This document shows positions 26,898-35,317 of a DNA stretch of 64,000 nt, in pieces. The notes beneath the pieces were generated by a model. That model made no database searches and had not been told where the DNA came from. It saw only the letters and a program-made list of their open reading frames with translations. This stretch comes from Bacteroidales bacterium UBA1077 (lineage in GTDB: Bacteria > Bacteroidota > Bacteroidia > Bacteroidales > UBA932). The position numbers and the translations under genes are program-made. The stretch is from positions 1 through 64,000 of the forward strand of contig DCCQ01000018.1 of assembly GCA_002314195.1 (NCBI GenBank), in the 5' to 3' direction. Position 1 is the first letter of the stretch. The number at the start of each line of letters is the position of its first letter.

Positions 26898-27866
26898 ATG
26901 GCTCGTTTGAGGCGAATGATTTACCAGAGGGGTGCGGTCGGGCATATCTACCAAAGGGCACGGTCCGGATTTGTGGTGTTCTACAATGTGAAGGACTCGC
27001 TTGTGTTCTTCACGATTTTCTCACTAACAGCAACACGGTACAAAATCCGAGTGTTGGGACTCTGTTTGATGTACAATCATATTCACGTACTGATTGAAGC
27101 AGAGAATCATGAGATTGTGGCCAGGTTCGTGCAGGAGTTCTGTTCCAAGTTTTCCAGGGCTTACAACGTCAGACATGCTCTGAAAGGAAGATTGTTCACA
27201 ACATTCGGGCTTTCAAACAAACGTGGAGACAAGCTGATCAGGACCTCTCTCGCCTACCTCTACAACAACCCTGTTGAAGACCGGATCTGCAAGCGTGCGG
27301 AAGAATGGCATTGGAACTTTCTGGCCTATGCGGACACCGATCATCCATATTCAGAGAAACTTGTCCTGCGAGAAGCATCGGTCGGGATGAGAAAGGCTGT
27401 AGCGAAAGTAAGGATGCTCCATGCCCATGAAAGGCCACTAACCTACGAAGTACTCGACGATCTATTCAAATCTCTGAATATTAATGAGAAAAAGCAACTC
27501 GTTGATTTCATTGTCAGGGAATATTCAGTCATTGACTTCAAGAGCACGATCATCTACTACGGCAGCCACGGGAATATGCTCACCGCTTTCGGCAGCAACA
27601 CCGGCAGTGAATATGACATCCGTGAGCCGCACGATCCATATTCAGGTATGGCCTACAGAAAGATGACGCATCATCTGGCTTCAGACAAACAGTTTTCTGG
27701 TATCGAGGATGTGCTGAAGCTTCCTGCCGAGGAGCGGATAGCCTACCTTGACGAGATGATCACCGCCTGTGGTGTCAGCCTAAATCACGCCCGAAAGTTT
27801 CTGCGGATAGAAGAGGCCGTGAAGTGCAAACCACTGAAACACAATGCACGAAGCAATCGTCTTTAG
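26898..27866 (+). CDS. REP-associated tyrosine transposase (RAYT, Y1/HUH family)
   Basis: 322 residues. The N-terminal 150 are a Y1 transposase domain: HUH motif H61-I-H63 in LMYNHIHVLIEA, and the helix bearing the nucleophile, LAYLYNNPVED (Tyr at 120 or 122). RAYTs nick and join single-stranded DNA at REP hairpins. The extra 170-residue C-terminal part has a conserved-looking block GSEYDIREPHDPYSGMAYR and ends with an HTH-like GVSLNHARKFLRIEEA, which may bind the REP. Only one copy and no IS ends are seen, as expected of domesticated RAYTs. It is flanked by the REP cluster upstream, and related REPs are spread through the window. Confidence 0.85.
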   Translation: MARLRRMIYQRGAVGHIYQRARSGFVVFYNVKDSLVFFTIFSLTATRYKIRVLGLCLMYNHIHVLIEAENHEIVARFVQEFCSKFSRAYNVRHALKGRLFTTFGLSNKRGDKLIRTSLAYLYNNPVEDRICKRAEEWHWNFLAYADTDHPYSEKLVLREASVGMRKAVAKVRMLHAHERPLTYEVLDDLFKSLNINEKKQLVDFIVREYSVIDFKSTIIYYGSHGNMLTAFGSNTGSEYDIREPHDPYSGMAYRKMTHHLASDKQFSGIEDVLKLPAEERIAYLDEMITACGVSLNHARKFLRIEEAVKCKPLKHNARSNRL

Positions 27867-27983
27867 TTTACATTCACCAAAGGTAATGTCGCATATTCCT
27901 GTCTTTCAATTTGTTGTACCTCACACACCTATATAGTTCCCATAGTATTATCCTTATTCTCAAGCAAATTTCTCCACAAAACA

Positions 27984-28015
27984 TTTGCAATTATGTAAAG
28001 TTTACATTACTTTTG
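27984..28015 (+). promoter_or_regulatory. Promoter of the membrane protein-XRE operon
   Basis: TTTG (27984-27987), 20 nt, TACTTTTG (28008-28015): an exact match to the Bacteroidetes consensus. Confidence 0.75.
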
Positions 28016-28030
28016 TAAAGTTTACTTTAC
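27993..28030. promoter_or_regulatory. Tandem palindromic operators
   Basis: ATGTAAAGTTTACAT (27993-28007) and GTAAAGTTTAC (28015-28025) are perfect palindromes sharing GTAAA-G-TTTAC, followed by a half-site TTTACAT. They bracket the -7 box, so a bound repressor would block initiation. The likely binder is the XRE protein at 28738. Confidence 0.65.
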
Positions 28031-28237
28031 ATAATGATCGGCAAAAAAATCTATAATGCTCCAAGAAAGAATAAATAACGATTTAAGGAGAGGGTAACGA
28101 GAACTGATGTGGACCCGCAATCACCCTCAAGCGTAAGATAATTTTTTATACAACAAGTAATTGCCTACTTGTGAAAATTGAATTAATGTTTAATAACACA
28201 GAAAGGCACATAATCATCACACTAACAAAACACCATC

Positions 28238-28741
28238 ATGAGACAAACAAATCTACTTCTACCGCATCGGTTCCAGACGATTGGATGGATCCTGCTGGCA
28301 TTATTGTTTACCTATGAGACAGCGCATGCGTTCATCCCACAACTTCAGGCGGTGGCAAATGGGCAAACCGCAAAGGGCATCATAGATTTACTGCTACTTA
28401 TATCCCTGGCATTCATCGGCTTGTCCAAAGAAAAGGTGGAGGATGAGTTCATCTCCTCAATCAGAATCAACACGGTCACGGTCATCATCTGGATCGCATT
28501 CACTCTGATGATTGTCAAGGATCTGCTTGAATGGTCATGGGGATGCCTTTCGGAGGATATGCGAGAGGCCAGTCTTGACATGATCAAGCCTGTCTATGAA
28601 TATGGCCGTTACATAAACTTGCTCAATGTTGGATTGCTCTACATCATTGTGTTCAGGCTCAGGATATGGACAAACTGCCTGAAGAGTAAGAAGGACGAAA
28701 AACAAGAGCGGCTGATTGACTTTCAAACAGAAAGAAAATGA
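28238..28741 (+). CDS. Small integral membrane protein paired with XRE regulator (DUF2975-like)
   Basis: 167 residues with four predicted membrane spans (about 14-35, 45-60, 78-98 and 125-142) and a charged C-terminus. Its ATGA overlap with a YozG-like XRE gene is the arrangement typical of DUF2975-type membrane proteins; assignment to that family is tentative. Possible role: membrane sensor or anti-regulator for the XRE protein. Confidence 0.6.
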   Translation: MRQTNLLLPHRFQTIGWILLALLFTYETAHAFIPQLQAVANGQTAKGIIDLLLLISLAFIGLSKEKVEDEFISSIRINTVTVIIWIAFTLMIVKDLLEWSWGCLSEDMREASLDMIKPVYEYGRYINLLNVGLLYIIVFRLRIWTNCLKSKKDEKQERLIDFQTERK

Positions 28742-28926
28742 AGAACAGTATCAGACTTGAGAGAGTCCTCCGGAAAGTCTCTCAGCAGGAACTGGCTGAG
28801 GCAGTGGGAGTTTCCCGCCAGACAATATATGCGATAGAAAACGGGAAGTTCATCCCGTCCACCGAACTGGCACTGAAACTGTCAGCTTTCTTCGGCAAGA
28901 CGGTGAATGAACTGTTCTCGCTGTGA
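28738..28926 (+). CDS. XRE-family transcriptional regulator, YozG-like
   Basis: 62 residues, essentially a single helix-turn-helix domain (QQELAEAVGVSRQTIYAIENGKFIPS), ending with LALKLSAFFGKTVNELFSL. It overlaps the membrane protein by 4 nt (ATGA) and is therefore translationally coupled. Autoregulation through the GTAAAGTTTAC palindromes is a reasonable inference. Confidence 0.88.
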   Translation: MKNSIRLERVLRKVSQQELAEAVGVSRQTIYAIENGKFIPSTELALKLSAFFGKTVNELFSL

Positions 28927-29061
28927 ATGACGTCAACGAGGGGAATCTGACGGATTACCTCTGAATACCGATTGGGCAAATGATGGCAGAAAGGCAGTTA
29001 AACTACCGAAAAGTTCGACACCAGGCAAACACGTTGACAGCAATGGTTTGAGCCTGCATTC

Positions 29062-29111
29062 GGTCGCTGAGCTTAAGCATTAGGACGGTCGCCTCGGCAA
29101 GCTCAGCGACC
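29062..29111. repeat. Inverted REP pair between convergent genes
   Basis: GGTCGCTGAGCTT (29062-29074) is the exact reverse complement of AAGCTCAGCGACC (29099-29111). The right unit (29087-29111) is a full REP with stem GGTCGC and GCGACC around TCGGCAAGCTC. It ends 10 nt before the acyl-CoA ligase stop. Confidence 0.75.
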
Positions 29112-29120
29112 TCAATGCTG

Positions 29121-31025
29121 CTACAGGCTCTCGATGTTCTTCTCGTTGAAGAGGTTCTTGCCCTCAGCCGTGTAGGCGTACTCGATGCGGTCAGCGTAGT
29201 GCTTCTCGACTTTGCCACGCACAATCTTCATAGTGCTGTTCACCAAGCCGTTCTGCTCGGTGAACGGCTCTGGAAGCACGGCCACAGCAGCAGGCAGCCA
29301 CCTCTCCGGGAACATGCCCTCATGCGAGCCACCCTTCTTGTAGGAATCAATCTCTTCTTGAATCTTCTTCAGCATCGCCTCCTTACCCTCTCGCGAAGCC
29401 GGATCCAGACCCTTCGAGGAAGCATATTCCTTGAGAGCGTCCTTCGCAGGAACGATCAGCACGATCGTGTAAGGATCCTGGTTGTTGTGCAGAATGACCT
29501 GCTCGATGTACTTGGATCCATCGGTCAGAGAGTCCTCGAAACCTTCCGGACTGTACTTCTCTCCATCGGACGAAATCAGCAGAGACTTGAAACGTCCAAC
29601 AACGTAAAGATATTCAGAGTCATACATATAGCCCATGTCGCCGGTGTGCAGCCAGCCGTCACGGAGAGCCTCGGCGGTGCCCTGAGGGTTCTTCCAGTAA
29701 CCGGCCATCACATTCTCGCCGCGGACGACAATCTCACCCTTGGTGCGGAGCGGAACCTCCTTGCCGTTGTCATCGCAGATCTTGATGTCAAGCGGTTTCA
29801 CCACACGGCCGGAAGAGCCGAACATCGCATGCCCGGCGGAGTTCGCGGAAATGATCGGTGTTGCCTCAGACACACCGTAGCCCTGGAACATAGGGATGCC
29901 GATGGCGCAGAAATATTTCTGAAGCTCAATGTCCAGAAGTGCACCGCCACCGACAAAGAACTCCATCCTGCCGCCGAATCCCTCACGGACTTTCTTGAAT
30001 ATGATCTTGTCGAACAAGGCCATCAACGGCTTCTTCCAAAGCTGGAGGATGCCGCCACGGTTGTAATATTCCTTATTGTAAGAGATCGCGAGGTTGAGAG
30101 CGTAGTTGTAGAGCTTCTCGACCTTAGGACCTTGTTTGTGAATCGTGGTCTCGACATTCTTCTTAAAGTTGCGGGCGAGCGCCGGGACGGACAGCATCAC
30201 GTGCGGACGGACCTCCTTGATCGCTATAGGAATATTCCTGAGCGTGGCGAGCGGATTCGCTCCGACAGGCACGGTGGCGATGCTGCTGCAATAGGACATC
30301 ATCGTGTAGAATCCTGCCACGTGCGCGAAACAGTGGTCCAAAGGCAGTATGATGAGCATCGTGGAATCCGGCTTGACACCGATCACGGAATGCGCCTGCT
30401 CCACGTTGGCCGTGTAGTTGCGATGTGTCAGCAAAACACCCTTAGGGTCGGCTGTGGTGCCGGAAGTGTAGCTGATCGTGGCATAGTCGTCTGGCTGCAC
30501 TGACTTGTAACGCTCCTCGAACTCGGCCTTGTGGCCGAAGAGGTAGCTGTCACCTAGAGCCTGGACCCATTCCATCGAGACTTCCTTTGCGTTTGCCGCA
30601 GGGATGTCATCCAGCACGATCACCTTTTCCACGCAGTCCAGCTGCGAGATTATCCTGCGGATTTTCGGAAGCTGTTGTCCGGACACGATCACAAACCTCG
30701 ACTCAGAATGCTGTATTCTGAAAGTCAAGTCATTGCTTTCCTCAAGTTTTACGGAAAGAGGCACATTCACGCCTCCGGCATAAAGGATTCCCAACTCAGT
30801 GAGAATCCACATGTTCCTGCCCTCTGAAAGAAGAGAGACCTTGTCTCCCTTATTAAGGCCCATGGCCATGAGGCCGGCAGCGATGCGATAGCCTTCCTTT
30901 CGGGTCTGCTCGAATGTTGTCTCGGTCCATTTCCCGTCCACCTTCTCGCGAAGGAACACATGGGAAGAGAACTCGTGGGTGTACTTCTCCACGAATTCGA
31001 TTATTGTCGGTCTTGTAGCTGACAT
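29121..31025 (-). CDS. Long-chain fatty acid-CoA ligase (AMP-forming)
   Basis: 634-residue ANL-family ligase activating fatty acids. Core motifs: P-loop YTSGTTADPKG, the adenine-binding GYGVSEATPII, the hinge region TGDMGYMYDSEYLYVVGRFKSLLI with the Asp and Arg of the family, and a C-terminal catalytic lysine region. No signal peptide. It is the last gene of a minus-strand run with two deoxynucleoside kinases and an MBL hydrolase, 63 nt after the nearest kinase. Confidence 0.93.
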   Translation of the reverse strand: MSATRPTIIEFVEKYTHEFSSHVFLREKVDGKWTETTFEQTRKEGYRIAAGLMAMGLNKGDKVSLLSEGRNMWILTELGILYAGGVNVPLSVKLEESNDLTFRIQHSESRFVIVSGQQLPKIRRIISQLDCVEKVIVLDDIPAANAKEVSMEWVQALGDSYLFGHKAEFEERYKSVQPDDYATISYTSGTTADPKGVLLTHRNYTANVEQAHSVIGVKPDSTMLIILPLDHCFAHVAGFYTMMSYCSSIATVPVGANPLATLRNIPIAIKEVRPHVMLSVPALARNFKKNVETTIHKQGPKVEKLYNYALNLAISYNKEYYNRGGILQLWKKPLMALFDKIIFKKVREGFGGRMEFFVGGGALLDIELQKYFCAIGIPMFQGYGVSEATPIISANSAGHAMFGSSGRVVKPLDIKICDDNGKEVPLRTKGEIVVRGENVMAGYWKNPQGTAEALRDGWLHTGDMGYMYDSEYLYVVGRFKSLLISSDGEKYSPEGFEDSLTDGSKYIEQVILHNNQDPYTIVLIVPAKDALKEYASSKGLDPASREGKEAMLKKIQEEIDSYKKGGSHEGMFPERWLPAAVAVLPEPFTEQNGLVNSTMKIVRGKVEKHYADRIEYAYTAEGKNLFNEKNIESL

Positions 31026-31088
31026 ATTTATTAATTGTTAAAATCCTTGAAAATCCGCCGCGACTTGTTTTGCCGCTCACCAAGCTGA

Positions 31089-31724
31089 TTATTCGTCAAT
31101 CTGCTTTACCTCCGGGAAGAGGCCGAAGAGTTCAGCGTCTATCTTGTCGGTCACGGTCTGGAAGTCTTCCGGACGATTCTCGAACTTGATGTTGTCCACA
31201 TCGATGACCAGAAGATGGCCGTCATATTTTGAGATCCAGTCATCGTAGCGTTTGTTGAGGCCCGTGAGGTAGTCAATTCGGATGCTGCTCTCGTATTCCC
31301 TGCCCCTCTTCTGGATTTGCGCCACGAGATTAGGAATCGTGGATTTCAGGTAAATCAGAAGGTCAGGCTTGCTGACAAGAGACATCATCAGATCAAACAG
31401 ATCTGAATAGTTCTCGAAATCGCGGGTACTCATCAGTCCCATGTCGTGAAGGTTAGGGGCGAATATGCGGGCGTCCTCGTAGATCGTCCTGTCCTGAATG
31501 ATGACATCGCTGCATCTTGAGATGTCCACGACATCCTTGAACCTTTTGTTCAAGAAATATATCTGGAGATTGAACGACCAGCGCTCCATGTCAGCGTAGA
31601 AATCGGAAAGATAAGGGTTGAAGTCAACCGATTCGAACTTAGGAGTCCAGCCGTAATGGGCCGCCAGCATCTTTGTCAGCGTGGTCTTGCCACTGCCTAT
31701 GTTGCCTGCTATCGCGATGTGCAT
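31089..31724 (-). CDS. Deoxynucleoside kinase (paralogue 1)
   Basis: 211 residues of the dNK/dGK family that phosphorylates deoxynucleosides for salvage. The P-loop GNIGSGKTT is at residues 7-15, then ESVDFNPYLSDFYADMERWSFNLQ, the DR motif in IIQDRTIYEDARIF, and a lid around QIQKRGREYESSIR. It is a tandem paralogue of the next upstream gene. Paired dNK genes in lactobacilli encode two different subunits of a deoxyadenosine/deoxyguanosine kinase complex; a similar pairing here is possible. Confidence 0.9.
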   Translation of the reverse strand: MHIAIAGNIGSGKTTLTKMLAAHYGWTPKFESVDFNPYLSDFYADMERWSFNLQIYFLNKRFKDVVDISRCSDVIIQDRTIYEDARIFAPNLHDMGLMSTRDFENYSDLFDLMMSLVSKPDLLIYLKSTIPNLVAQIQKRGREYESSIRIDYLTGLNKRYDDWISKYDGHLLVIDVDNIKFENRPEDFQTVTDKIDAELFGLFPEVKQIDE

Positions 31725-31801
31725 ATCCTTGATGTTTATTTTGTTCCGTTATATTACACAGGAAACGTTCATATTCAGAACAATCCTCTACAAAAATAAC
31801 A

Positions 31802-32425
31802 TTATTTTTCCAATGGGAAAAGTCCGTAGAGTTCCGCATCTATGCGGTCGGTGATGGAGGCGAAGTCCTCGGGACGGTTCTCGAAATCGAGATCGTCCGC
31901 CTCGATGGTCAAGACCTTGCCGTCATATTCATCGATCCACTTTTCATAGCGGTCGTTCAGGCCGCTGAGATATTCAAGGCTCATGGTCTGCTCGTAGTCG
32001 CGGCCGCGCTTCTGGATCTGAGCCACGAGGTGAGGCACCGACGACTTGAGGTAGATCAGCAGGTCGGGTTTCTTGACCGTGGCGGCCATCACGTTATAAA
32101 GATCCATGTAGGTCTCGTAGTCGCGTTTGGTGAGGTTGCCCATAGCGTAGTTGTTGGCCACGAAGATGTGCACGCCCTCGAAGAGTGTCCTGTCCTGGAT
32201 GATGACATCCTTGCTCCTGGCGATTTCAAGCACGTCCTTGAATCTTTGGGCAAGGAAATATGTCTCCAGATTGTACGACCAGCGCGGGATGTCTTTATAG
32301 TAGTCCTCCAGATAGGGGTTGTAGGTCACCGACTCGTACTTCGGTGTCCATCCGTAATGGGCGGCGAGCATCCTTGTGAGGGTGGTCTTGCCGCTGCCTA
32401 TATTGCCTGCAATTCCTATGTGCAT
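31802..32425 (-). CDS. Deoxynucleoside kinase (paralogue 2)
   Basis: 207 residues, closely related to the downstream paralogue (same P-loop GNIGSGKTT, IIQDRTLFEGVHIF, QIQKRGRDYEQTMS). Differences cluster after the DR motif (EGVHIFVANNYAMG against EDARIFAPNLHDMG), near the base-recognition region, which suggests different deoxynucleoside preferences. The two genes are 77 nt apart. Confidence 0.9.
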   Translation of the reverse strand: MHIGIAGNIGSGKTTLTRMLAAHYGWTPKYESVTYNPYLEDYYKDIPRWSYNLETYFLAQRFKDVLEIARSKDVIIQDRTLFEGVHIFVANNYAMGNLTKRDYETYMDLYNVMAATVKKPDLLIYLKSSVPHLVAQIQKRGRDYEQTMSLEYLSGLNDRYEKWIDEYDGKVLTIEADDLDFENRPEDFASITDRIDAELYGLFPLEK

Positions 32426-32447
32426 TGTATAATTATCTATTTCTTCA

Positions 32448-32471
32448 GTCGCTTCGACAAGCTCAGCGGCC
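32448..32471. repeat. REP element overlapping the stop of the MBL gene
   Basis: Stem GTCGCT, loop TCGACAAGCTC, stem AGCGGC with one wobble. The stop codon of the minus-strand MBL hydrolase (32463-32465) and its last codons lie within the repeat. Confidence 0.75.
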
Positions 32472-33185
32472 GATGGGATCGATCTCTATTCCGTCACCGT
32501 CCCAGTCAGGGTCTTCCTCCGGCTCGTTGAACGGCTGGAGGAACGGGTTGTGGGTTCTTTCGTCAGCGATCGTGGTACGGCGCCCGTGACCCGGAAGCAC
32601 ATCCACATCACCCGGCAGGCCCATCAGTTTGTCCATCACACTGACGATCTCCATGTCGTAATCCCCGCCAAGATGGTCTGTACGCCCGATCGTGCCGGCG
32701 AAAAGAGTGTCGCCGCTCAGCAGCACCTTGTCCGCCTCGCAATAGTAGCAGACACAGCCCGGTGTGTGCCCGGGAGTGGTAATCACCTTGAACGGCGCGC
32801 CTTCCAAAGTGTCCAGAACATCCCCGTCCTTTATGTCCACAGTCTTGATCTGCGAAGAATCCGGAGCCGTCAGCCCGAAATCCCTCACGGCGTTCTGGTT
32901 GTTGTCCAGCACGATCTTGTCCTCCGGCGACATCAGCACCGGCACTGAATATTCCGCCACGACCTTCAACACCCCGTGAACGTGGTCAAAATGCCCGTGG
33001 GTCAACCACACAGCCTTGGGTTTCAACCCCTCGGCAGCGATAAACTCCTTGAGCCTGCCGAACTCCTCCTGCCAATAGCACCCTGGATCCACAATCACAC
33101 AATTTCCGGCAGCATCCCAAAGCACGTAGCAGTTCTCCCGGAAAGAATTGAATATAAATGTCTTGATGTTCAGTTGATGATCCAT
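32463..33185 (-). CDS. MBL-fold metallo-hydrolase (glyoxalase II-like)
   Basis: 240 residues. Metal ligands are in THGHFDHVHG (H63, H65, D67, H68), TPGHTPGC, SGDTLF and LPGHGRRT. This is the persulfide dioxygenase/hydroxyacylglutathione-hydrolase-like group; the substrate is not evident. The final residues after EEDPDWDGDG read EIDPIGR, whose last codons and stop come from a REP element. Start ATG 33185; first gene of a run with both kinases and the acyl-CoA ligase. Confidence 0.9.
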   Translation of the reverse strand: MDHQLNIKTFIFNSFRENCYVLWDAAGNCVIVDPGCYWQEEFGRLKEFIAAEGLKPKAVWLTHGHFDHVHGVLKVVAEYSVPVLMSPEDKIVLDNNQNAVRDFGLTAPDSSQIKTVDIKDGDVLDTLEGAPFKVITTPGHTPGCVCYYCEADKVLLSGDTLFAGTIGRTDHLGGDYDMEIVSVMDKLMGLPGDVDVLPGHGRRTTIADERTHNPFLQPFNEPEEDPDWDGDGIEIDPIGR

Positions 33186-33188
33186 AAG

Positions 33189-34202
33189 CTAATGTCTTTT
33201 AAGTTTATTACGATCCGGATCAAATAAAGCCAGTTGAGCCCCGTGTCTGGACCAATAATCATCGTATGACACGTGCTCTATCTTTTTCGAAGGTGACAAA
33301 CCTTCATCCTTGTATTGAATATATTCATTTATCGCGCGACCCACAAAACGAGCAAGATTCACGGGAACAGCGTTACCTATCATCTGCTCCTTATCAGTCT
33401 TGTTTCCCAGAAAAATGAAGCCCTCCGGAAACGTCTGAACACGACTGCGCTCCTCGGTCGTCAACGGACGTATGCCATCCAAAGAACTCACCGGGTCTCC
33501 GGAATGTAGTTTATATCCCTTAGGCATAGGCCTGTTCACACCTCTTATCGTTGGGCTTGGCTCATAAATGCTGAATATACCACGACGGATGTAACTTCTC
33601 GGATGTCTGTAATAATATTCAAAATCAATGGTATCACCGAAATATTCAGCCATCGTCAGTGGTTTTTCAGCAAGGTTTTTTTCGATGAATGGCAACATAA
33701 AGCCATCCTCTTCACCCAACTTCCCTATCATAAAGAAACGCTTGCGAGCCTGCGGCACTCCACACAAGCTTGCGTCAAGGACATATTGGGTCATCCCATA
33801 CCCGGCCTCTTTGAATATTCCTTTGGCCTCTGTCAATTTGTTGGTCTTGACTATACGGGCGACATTCTCCATCACAAACCACTCTGGATGAACCTCTGCG
33901 ATAATCTTCGCATAGCTGACGGTCAAGTTGCCGCGACCATTATCCTCATTTCGCTTTCCTGCCGAAGAGAAATCCTGACAAGGAGGCCCACCGATAATCA
34001 TTTCGGGTTCAAATTGCGTCACTGCCCTCACAGATGAATCCACATCGCTCAGGTCTGATTTGATCACCGGGTGACTGAAATTCGCCCTATACACATCAAG
34101 AGCCTTGTCCCAATTATCCATGCCGGCCACGACATTATGGCCAGCCAGTTCAAAGCCCTTGCTCATTCCTCCGCAGCCGCAGAACAAATCCACTACAACC
34201 AT
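33189..34202 (-). CDS. DNA (cytosine-5) methyltransferase of a type II R-M system
   Basis: 337 residues from ATG 34202 (MVVVDLFCGCGGMSKG), preceded by GGAG at a good distance; the TTG at 34217 is less likely. C5-MTase motifs appear in order: I DLFCGCGG, IV GGPPCQDFS with catalytic Cys75, VI MENVARI, VIII QARKRFFMIG, IX in the variable-region flank RPLTTEERSRVQTFPEGF, and X GNAVPVNLARFVG. The target recognition region is short. It starts 7 nt after the restriction enzyme stop. Composition is AT-richer than the flanking genes, consistent with transfer. Confidence 0.93.
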   Translation of the reverse strand: MVVVDLFCGCGGMSKGFELAGHNVVAGMDNWDKALDVYRANFSHPVIKSDLSDVDSSVRAVTQFEPEMIIGGPPCQDFSSAGKRNEDNGRGNLTVSYAKIIAEVHPEWFVMENVARIVKTNKLTEAKGIFKEAGYGMTQYVLDASLCGVPQARKRFFMIGKLGEEDGFMLPFIEKNLAEKPLTMAEYFGDTIDFEYYYRHPRSYIRRGIFSIYEPSPTIRGVNRPMPKGYKLHSGDPVSSLDGIRPLTTEERSRVQTFPEGFIFLGNKTDKEQMIGNAVPVNLARFVGRAINEYIQYKDEGLSPSKKIEHVSYDDYWSRHGAQLALFDPDRNKLKRH

Positions 34203-34209
34203 AACTCCA

Positions 34210-35274
34210 CTAATCAAATAAATCGGGACTATTCACGATCACAGCGTCAAAACGCCGCTCCGGGCTCAACAGATTCTGTCCTCCGCCCAAAATGATATTC
34301 TTGATCTCACTCTTGCCAACGCGAGGGTGTGTGAGCTCCGGAGAGTTCAAAAGTCTCCAAGTCGCTTTGCCCGGAATAGCGAACGCTTTATCATTGGCAT
34401 TGCCATAAGAGTGATCCTTGACTATTCTGATATAATCAAATGAGTCATAATCAACATAATCCTTAAGCATAAGATAAATCCAGATCAGGGATCTCTGGAA
34501 ACGCGAGATTTCAGAGGCACTGATGTCCCCACCTGTATAACACATATGCATGATGGCAAGGTTTGACCAGACAAAAACATCCAGGCAATCCTCAGCCAGC
34601 TTTCCGTTTATCATCTTCCATACAGGTTGGACAACTAGCGGAGATTGTTTATTGCAGATCAGTTTAGCGACACTGGCCACAGCTGATTCTATTTTCATAT
34701 AATGAGGCAGAACCTCACCAGCCTCTCCCCAATGATTGATTTTAGGGACAGTGTTCAAGATTCTGCGCAAAGTGTTCTTGTCTGCGTCCGATTGAAATTG
34801 CTCACAAATGCTGCAAGCCAAAAAACAGATTGTCGGAGGCCTTACCACAATCTCACAACTGAATTTCTCCTCTGAAAGTTTTTTTGTTGTGTTGTCAGGC
34901 AGCGCGGTTAGTTTTACTTCCAAACCGATAAGATTCTCATTGGTGGTGCGGTTCACCATCACAAGATCTATCTTTTCGCGATTTCCTGTGTAATACTTCT
35001 CAAATGCGGAGAAACCAGACTCAAAATTATAGAAGGCATCTTCTGAAAGAGGATCTATCCCGTACAAATCCGCACCGGATATATACTTATGGACCAGATT
35101 ATTATCTTCATCGACACAAAGGTAAACAGGTTCAATCCCCTTGTTTGACATATAAGCTACAAGAGAAGCAGGAAAAGAACTATTGAATATATTCTTTCCC
35201 CAATTAGCCTCTTTTGTGTAATCCCTGCTGGAATGTCTTTGTCCAAACAGGCCAGGTTTAATATCTTCCATCAT
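34210..35274 (-). CDS. Type II restriction endonuclease (HindVP-like)
   Basis: About 354 residues from ATG 35274 (or 35271). The opening KPGLFGQRHSSRDYTKEANWGKN and PLSEDAFYNFESGFSAFEKY resemble the HindVP family (GRCGYC in Haemophilus), but this is from memory of the family and should be tested. A PD-(D/E)xK core is visible: D103 in EKIDLVMV and E119-V-K121 in IGLEVKL. A Cys pair (LACSICEQF) follows. Its position directly before a C5 methyltransferase supports the restriction role. A -7 box (TATCTTTG, complement of 35318-35325) is upstream. Confidence 0.78.
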   Translation of the reverse strand: MMEDIKPGLFGQRHSSRDYTKEANWGKNIFNSSFPASLVAYMSNKGIEPVYLCVDEDNNLVHKYISGADLYGIDPLSEDAFYNFESGFSAFEKYYTGNREKIDLVMVNRTTNENLIGLEVKLTALPDNTTKKLSEEKFSCEIVVRPPTICFLACSICEQFQSDADKNTLRRILNTVPKINHWGEAGEVLPHYMKIESAVASVAKLICNKQSPLVVQPVWKMINGKLAEDCLDVFVWSNLAIMHMCYTGGDISASEISRFQRSLIWIYLMLKDYVDYDSFDYIRIVKDHSYGNANDKAFAIPGKATWRLLNSPELTHPRVGKSEIKNIILGGGQNLLSPERRFDAVIVNSPDLFD

Positions 35275-35317
35275 ACAGCACAAGCTCAACAAATGAAGTT
35301 TAAACTTTGTTTAGAAA

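Larger units (their letters stand above)
27867..28237. other. Intergenic region with promoter and tandem operators
   Basis: 371 nt, AT-rich, no ORF. It holds the promoter at 27984-28015 and palindromes at 27993-28030 that control the downstream membrane-protein/XRE pair; the leader is about 215 nt long. I see no riboswitch in the leader. Confidence 0.6.

Noticed and set aside
34202..34217. TTG start and 8-nt overlap for the methyltransferase
   Set aside because: The ATG at 34202 has a good GGAG site and begins right at the conserved motif I strand; the TTG extension adds five unsupported residues.
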